Assembly (NCBI RefSeq): GCF_019754295.1
Contig: NZ_VIRV01000011.1
Coordinates: forward strand, 17,902-81,901
Direction of reading: 5' to 3'
DNA: 64,000 nt
Source of the DNA: Sellimonas caecigallum
GTDB lineage: Bacteria > Bacillota > Clostridia > Lachnospirales > Lachnospiraceae
Below are positions 59,979 through 64,000 of the stretch, piece after piece. A program made the position numbers and the translations under genes. The notes beneath the pieces were generated by a model. It made no database searches, was not told where the DNA came from, and saw only the letters and a list, made by a program, of their open reading frames with translations. How positions within the stretch are numbered: the first letter of the stretch is position 1; each line of letters begins with the position of its first letter.

Positions 59979-60420
59979 TTAGCTCTGTTTTCGATTCTGG
60001 CAGATATAGTTCTCCATTGCGTGAAGCATCTGCCTTGTTCTCTTCTTTGCCTTTCTTTTATAAAAGGCTCCGATGATCTTATAATTCAGATCCTGAGACT
60101 TTGTATCTCCGTCGTAACCTTCCGAATAGTTTACCCGAATTTCTTCTTCTCCCAGAGATTCGATCTCATATCTTATCCGGTTCGTCCCCGTCACAGACTT
60201 AAACTTCGCACTGTACACAAAAGGGCGCTTCCACTCTGTAATCTCCACTTCCACATCCCCTTGTTTTCCAAGCTTGTTCTTCATCTGTTTCTTATACTTA
60301 TATCCCTGGTGCACTTTCGTCTCTGCCACTTCTTTTCCCGTCGCTCTCTTAATGTCATAAAGCACAGACACCATCAGCTGTGAAAAGAATTCTTCTGCTC
60401 CGACATTTAACTTTTTGCCT
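59979..60420 (-). pseudogene. DUF3284 domain protein lacking its start
   Basis: The minus-strand reading LNVGAEEFFSQLMVSVLYDI, then TEWKRPFVYSAKFKSVTGTN and EEIRVNYSEGYDG matches DUF3284, a small lipid-binding-like fold often coded with cellobiose-type PTS genes. Family members begin about eight residues before KKLNV. Here the sequence upstream of 60420 is the antisense of a GH4 gene end, so the native start is gone. A remaining in-frame ATG at 60374 has no ribosome site and would cut off the first strand. A long open frame reaching 60638 is therefore a chance extension. Confidence 0.7.
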
Positions 60421-60668
60421 GCCGGATCACAGCAGATGGACCGAAACCGCTTGCCACAGGAGAACTCAAACTTCCGATCAGCGGATATGTACACATGATC
60501 AAGGCATTTGAACGCATGACCATCGAGGCAGCTGTCACAGGAGACCGTGACCTTGCCGTTGCTGCCCTTGATCTGAATCCACTTTGTCCAAGTGATGAAC
60601 TTGCAAACATCGTAGTGGACGAGCTTCTGGAAGCACACAAGGATTATCTGCCACAGTTTTTTAAATAA
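60409..60668 (+). pseudogene. 3' remnant of a GH4 family 6-phospho-glycosidase
   Basis: The plus-strand frame from about 60423 to TAA at 60666 encodes about 80 residues: ITADGPKPLATGELKLPISG, then MIKAFERMTIEAAVTGDRDL, then ALDLNPLCPSDELANIVVDE and LLEAHKDYLPQF. This is the C-terminal end of NAD-dependent GH4 6-phospho-alpha/beta-glucosidases. No start codon or N-terminal part is present; a stop precedes it at about 60406. The left edge coincides with the truncated edge of the DUF3284 gene on the other strand, marking a join point. Confidence 0.8.
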
Positions 60669-60703
60669 AACGGTATTTGTCCCTCTGTTCGGGACATTAT
60701 AAA

Positions 60704-60745
60704 ACGGAGGCGCCGCAAATTGCGGTGCCTCCGCTGTTTTATATA
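60704..60745. terminator. bidirectional intrinsic terminator
   Basis: CGGAGGC-g-CCGCAA and TTGCGG-t-GCCTCCG form a long stem, with TTTTAT on either side. It ends the nrdDG operon on the minus strand and would also have ended the GH4 gene on the plus strand. Confidence 0.88.
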
Positions 60746-60748
60746 TTT

Positions 60749-61342
60749 TTATTTGCCGCAGATTTCAGGGGCAACACCCACTTCATGCGGATTTTCATCT
60801 ACTACCACATGGATATATTCCGGCGGTTCCCACAGAATCGGGCGACCTGCCTCGAGAGATTTTCTCACTTCAATGATCCTCTGATTTTCAGATCCACGGA
60901 AAAGGAGATTTACTTTCTTTTGCTCTTCCACAAATCTGCCGTCCACAATAACATCAATGTATTTCAGCATCTCGGCCGTCTCCGCCCACTTTGGAAGCAT
61001 CTTCCCTGTAATCTCTTTGTCAAAAAGATATCCGGAATAACACCAGATGGAAATATCCGGAAATTTTTCCCTTACTCTTTTCAAAAACGGGGCCAGCACC
61101 TTCTGATTGCTGTATTCAAAAGGCTCTCCGCCAAGGAGGGTAAATCCTTTATAATAGCTTTTTTCCAGCTCTTTTAAAATTATATCTTCCGTCTCTTTTG
61201 TAAATGGTTTTCCATACTCGAAATCCCACGCTTCTTCGTTGAAGCACCCTTTACAGCGGTGTGTACAGCCGCTCACAAAAAGTGAGACGCGGATCCCCGG
61301 CCCATTTGCCACATCCCACTTCTTGATATCTGCGTAATTCAT
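60749..61342 (-). CDS. nrdG: anaerobic ribonucleoside-triphosphate reductase activating protein
   Basis: 197 residues. The radical-SAM cysteines are in VSGCTHRCKGCFN near residue 26 (CX3CX2C), with GGEPFEYSN as the SAM-binding strand near 95. It makes the glycyl radical on NrdD using SAM and a [4Fe-4S] cluster. It lies 19 bases after nrdD on the same transcript. Confidence 0.96.
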   Translation of the reverse strand: MNYADIKKWDVANGPGIRVSLFVSGCTHRCKGCFNEEAWDFEYGKPFTKETEDIILKELEKSYYKGFTLLGGEPFEYSNQKVLAPFLKRVREKFPDISIWCYSGYLFDKEITGKMLPKWAETAEMLKYIDVIVDGRFVEEQKKVNLLFRGSENQRIIEVRKSLEAGRPILWEPPEYIHVVVDENPHEVGVAPEICGK

Positions 61343-61361
61343 TTTTCAGATCTCCTTATTT

Positions 61362-63488
61362 TTATAAATGCATGACTCTGCTTTTGATCTCTTTCGTTTT
61401 CCCCGGATTCCAGAAATTCTCTCCGAGATATCCACATGTTCTTCTCGTCACATTCATCTTTGACTCATCTTTGTTGTGGCATACCGGGCATTCCCACTCA
61501 AAATCATCGTTGATCATAATTTCCCCGTCGTATCCACAATTCTGGCAATAGTCTGATTTTGTGTTGAACTCCGCATACTGAATATTGTCGTAAATAAATT
61601 TCACAACTTCTTCTACCGCTTCCAGATTGTTGTTCAGATTCGGAATTTCCACGTAAGAGATACACCCGCCAGAACTGATCTTTTGGAACTGGCTCTCGAA
61701 CTCAAATTTATCAAATGCATCGATCTTTTCCCGGACATCCACATGGTAAGAATTTGTATAGTACCCTTTGTCCGTCACATTCTCAATGCTGCCGAATTTC
61801 TTCTTGTCAATCTCCGCGAACCGATAGCAAAGACTTTCTGCCGGTGTACCGTAGAGGCCAAATCCAAGTCCTGTCGTTTCCTTCCATGTATCAGTCGCTG
61901 CACGGAGGCGTTTCATGACTTTCAGTGCAAATTTCTGACCTTCTTCCGATGTCTGGCTCTCTCCAGTCATGATTTTCGTCACTTCGTAGAGACCGATATA
62001 GCCAAGGCTGATCGTAGAATATCCATCGTGCAGGTATTTGTCGATCTTCTCGCCTTTTCCAAGTCTTGCAATTGCACCGTACTGCCAGTGAACCGGGCTT
62101 ACATCGGAAGATGTGCCTTCCAGTGCCTTATGCCTGCACATCAAAGCTTCAAAACACAGAGCGAGACGCTCATCCAGGATCTGCCAGAAACGCTCCATAT
62201 CTCCCCCTGACACGATTCCGATCTGCGGAAGGTTGAGACTTACGACACCTTGATTAAAGCGGCCTTCCCACTTGTAATTTCCTTCCTCGTCTTTCCATGG
62301 AGATAAGAAAGAACGGCATCCCATCGGAGAGAAGACATTCCCTTCGTAGTTTTCTTTCATTTTCTTTGCGGAAATATAGTCCGGATACATTCTCTTGGCC
62401 GAACATTTTACCGCGATCTTTGTGAGGTAATCATATTCTCCGCCTGTCATATTATTGTCTTCGTTTAACACATAGACAAGCTTCGGGAAGGCCGGCGTTA
62501 CGTAAACGCCTGCTTCATTTTTGATCCCCTCGATCCGCTGACGCAGGATCTCCTGAATGATCATGGCGTTTTCTTTTGCATACGGGTGTGTCTTGTCCGG
62601 ATTCAGGAACAGTGTCACAAACGGAGACTGTCCGTTTGTCGTCATGAGCGTGTTGATCTGATACTGGATCGTCTGGACACCGGAACGGAGTTCATCTTGC
62701 ACTCTGTCGTCCGCAAGCTGTTCCATCATTTCTTCCGTGAGCATACCTGCATATTTCGCTCTGTATTTTTTCATATATTTCTCCCGGCTCCTTCTCAGAT
62801 ATTTTCCAAGATGCCGGATATCCACAGACTGTCCTCCATACTGACTGCTTGCCACAGATGCAATGATCTGCGTCATAACCGTACATGCCACGTGGAAACT
62901 TTTCGGAGACTCGATCAATTTTCCATTCATGACCGTGCCATTGTCCAGCATATCTCCGATATTGACAAGACAGCAGTTGAAAATCGGCTGCAGGAAATAG
63001 TCCATGTCATGGAAATGGATGACTCCGTCTTCGTGGGCTTTTACGATCTTCTCCGGAAGCAGCACTCTCTTTGTGAGATCTTTTGATACTTCCCCCGCAA
63101 TGTAGTCTCTCTGAGTAGATGCAAGCGTCGAATTTTTGTTGGAATTTTCTGTCTTCAGCTCTGAGTTTTCCCCTCTGATCAGACGAAGGATGGAATCGTC
63201 TGTCGTATTGGATTTCCTCACAAGCGCCCTTGTATACCGGTAAATAATATATTTCTTGGCAAGATTATATTTGCCTTCCTCCATCAGTTTCTGCTCGATG
63301 ATGTCCTGGATATCCTCCACAGCCATGCTTTCCAGCTTCCTGTTTTCGATGGAGGCAATGATGTCGTAGATCTTTTCTTCGGAAATCTTATCTGCTTTCT
63401 CCACTTCATTGTTGGCTTTGTGGATCGCATACACGATCTTATTTCTGTCATATGCGACTTCCCGTCCGTCTCTTTTTATTACCTTCAT
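61362..63488 (-). CDS. nrdD: anaerobic ribonucleoside-triphosphate reductase
   Basis: 708 residues. N-terminal ATP-cone at 1-95 (MKVIKRDGREVAYDRNKIVYAI). The catalytic barrel includes VNIGDML, TTNGQSPFVTLFLN and SPMGCRSFLSPW. Near the end come a four-Cys zinc site (YCQNCGYDGE, CPVCHN) and the glycyl-radical loop RRTCGYLG close to residue 690. It reduces ribonucleoside triphosphates to deoxy forms without oxygen. It is controlled by a promoter with two NrdR-type boxes upstream, and nrdR itself lies at 49.5-50.0 kb. Confidence 0.97.
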   Translation of the reverse strand: MKVIKRDGREVAYDRNKIVYAIHKANNEVEKADKISEEKIYDIIASIENRKLESMAVEDIQDIIEQKLMEEGKYNLAKKYIIYRYTRALVRKSNTTDDSILRLIRGENSELKTENSNKNSTLASTQRDYIAGEVSKDLTKRVLLPEKIVKAHEDGVIHFHDMDYFLQPIFNCCLVNIGDMLDNGTVMNGKLIESPKSFHVACTVMTQIIASVASSQYGGQSVDIRHLGKYLRRSREKYMKKYRAKYAGMLTEEMMEQLADDRVQDELRSGVQTIQYQINTLMTTNGQSPFVTLFLNPDKTHPYAKENAMIIQEILRQRIEGIKNEAGVYVTPAFPKLVYVLNEDNNMTGGEYDYLTKIAVKCSAKRMYPDYISAKKMKENYEGNVFSPMGCRSFLSPWKDEEGNYKWEGRFNQGVVSLNLPQIGIVSGGDMERFWQILDERLALCFEALMCRHKALEGTSSDVSPVHWQYGAIARLGKGEKIDKYLHDGYSTISLGYIGLYEVTKIMTGESQTSEEGQKFALKVMKRLRAATDTWKETTGLGFGLYGTPAESLCYRFAEIDKKKFGSIENVTDKGYYTNSYHVDVREKIDAFDKFEFESQFQKISSGGCISYVEIPNLNNNLEAVEEVVKFIYDNIQYAEFNTKSDYCQNCGYDGEIMINDDFEWECPVCHNKDESKMNVTRRTCGYLGENFWNPGKTKEIKSRVMHL

Positions 63489-63540
63489 GCTGTCCTCTCC
63501 ATTCGTTTCTATTTTCTTTCTGTTTGTTAATTGCGTTCAA

Positions 63541-63562
63541 AATGCTGCCCTCAGGCAGCATT
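63541..63562 (-). promoter_or_regulatory. hairpin at the 5' end of the nrdD leader
   Basis: AATGCTGCC and GGCAGCATT form a perfect 9-base stem with a four-base loop. The predicted transcription start (about 63560) puts this stem at the very 5' end of the mRNA, where such stems often protect against decay. Confidence 0.55.
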
Positions 63563-63566
63563 CATA

Positions 63567-63636
63567 ATTATAGCAGAGACAAACCTATTTTTCTACTACA
63601 TCTTGTATTTTTTTTATTTTTCTACTATATGTGGTA
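63567..63636 (-). promoter_or_regulatory. nrdD promoter with two NrdR-type boxes
   Basis: An extended -10 TGCTATAAT (-10 at 63572-63567) with a weak -35. Two related 14-base sites lie upstream on the minus strand: TACCACATATAGTA (63636-63623) and TACAAGATGTAGTA (63607-63594), 29 bases apart, the second at the -35 position. Pairing of two boxes about three helical turns apart is the known NrdR arrangement. Confidence 0.72.
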
Positions 63637-63661
63637 TTTTCTGTCTATTCCAACGATTCTT

Positions 63662-63976
63662 CTAATCAATGTATTTTACCGCTGTTCCGTAGGCCATAAC
63701 CTCTGCAGCACCCTGCATGATCGCGCTGGATGCGTAATGGATATTGATGACGGCGTCTGCTCCCATCCGTTCTGCATCCTCAGCCATACGTCTCGTGGCA
63801 ACGGCGCGGGCTTCATTCATCATCTCTGTATAAGAAGTAAGCTCTCCTCCTACAAGCGTTTTAAAACTGTTCATGATATCTTTCCCCATATGAGCAGACT
63901 GTACCATGGTCCCTCTTACAAGACCGATCATCTCAAATTTCTTTCCCGGAATGTAGTCCGTGTTGACTAAAAACAT
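63662..63976 (-). CDS. YbjQ family protein
   Basis: 104 residues from ATG at 63976 with AAAGGAGG eight bases upstream. The sequence VNTDYIPGKKFEMIGLVRGTM, then EARAVATRRMAEDAERMGADAVINIHY and YGTAVKYID fits the YbjQ (heavy-metal-binding domain) family, which forms pentamers of unknown function. No metal role can be read. About 70 bases separate it from the nrdD promoter. Confidence 0.92.
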   Translation of the reverse strand: MFLVNTDYIPGKKFEMIGLVRGTMVQSAHMGKDIMNSFKTLVGGELTSYTEMMNEARAVATRRMAEDAERMGADAVINIHYASSAIMQGAAEVMAYGTAVKYID

Positions 63977-64000
63977 AACTTTTGCCTCCTTTTTCATTTG

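Noticed and set aside
60420..60638. N-terminal 73 codons of the minus-strand frame reaching 60638
   Set aside because: They are the antisense of a recognisable GH4 C-terminus, not part of DUF3284.
1..64000. CRISPR arrays, insertion sequences, prophage or toxin-antitoxin genes
   Set aside because: No regularly spaced repeats, transposase or integrase motifs, phage structural genes or typical toxin-antitoxin pairs were found on reading both strands.

Overview
The window looks like the chromosome of a gut Lachnospiraceae (Clostridia, low-to-moderate GC Firmicute), close to the Mediterraneibacter/Dorea/Ruminococcus torques-gnavus group. This is inferred from strong Shine-Dalgarno sequences, a sporulation-type YlmC/YmxH gene, the anaerobic ribonucleotide reductase NrdDG, the NiaR-type NAD repressor, a Tyr T-box leader, and an M26 protease with cohesin and dockerin modules. 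No rRNA, tRNA, CRISPR array, insertion sequence or prophage was seen.

Layout. (1) 1-12.6 kb is a peptide uptake and degradation locus. A minus-strand operon (oligopeptide ABC transporter oppBCDFA, MATE exporter, M29 aminopeptidase, amidohydrolase) diverges from a plus-strand operon (PAS/YheO-type regulator, APH-fold kinase, M24 peptidase). (2) 12.6-20.4 kb is one giant surface zinc protease of the M26 (IgA protease/ZmpB) type. (3) 20.5-25.1 kb is a trehalose locus (treC, treP, divergent treR) with three TreR-type boxes. (4) 25.1-30.4 kb holds a polysaccharide deacetylase, a TPP-riboswitch-controlled thiamine-precursor ABC operon and a TudS-like desulfidase. (5) 30.6-35.5 kb holds an ECF S component, then the de novo NAD operon nadABC-niaR with a flavin reductase. 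(6) 35.6-39.2 kb is a Tyr T-box operon: NUDIX/P-loop fusion, tyrS and a ZIP metal transporter, with a multi-hairpin repeat next to the leader. (7) 39.2-44.4 kb holds an RpiR regulator, an M24B aminopeptidase, a 43-residue protein, a zinc phospholipase C-like protein and a UMF1-type MFS protein. (8) 44.4-50.4 kb is a compact operon truA-xthA-DUF4037-DUF4125-isochorismatase-ogt, plus nrdR and ymxH. (9) 50.5-56.1 kb holds a NatAB-type ABC pair and a heterodimeric multidrug ABC exporter. (10) 56.3-58.1 kb holds a prolyl-tRNA editing protein and a metallophosphoesterase. (11) 58.2-60.7 kb is a decayed phosphosugar locus: gntR, frameshifted mupG, 5'-truncated DUF3284 gene and a GH4 remnant. (12) 60.7-64 kb holds nrdG, nrdD with two NrdR-type boxes, and a ybjQ gene.

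Points most worth a second look: an 11-base G homopolymer stretching the spacer of an otherwise good promoter ahead of natAB (candidate phase-variable promoter); the M26 protease, which looks like a fusion between a sortase-type surface protein and a second secreted protein; the decayed phosphosugar locus with a visible join; the Tyr T-box that also covers a NUDIX/kinase fusion and a zinc transporter; and a repeat placed directly behind two terminators.
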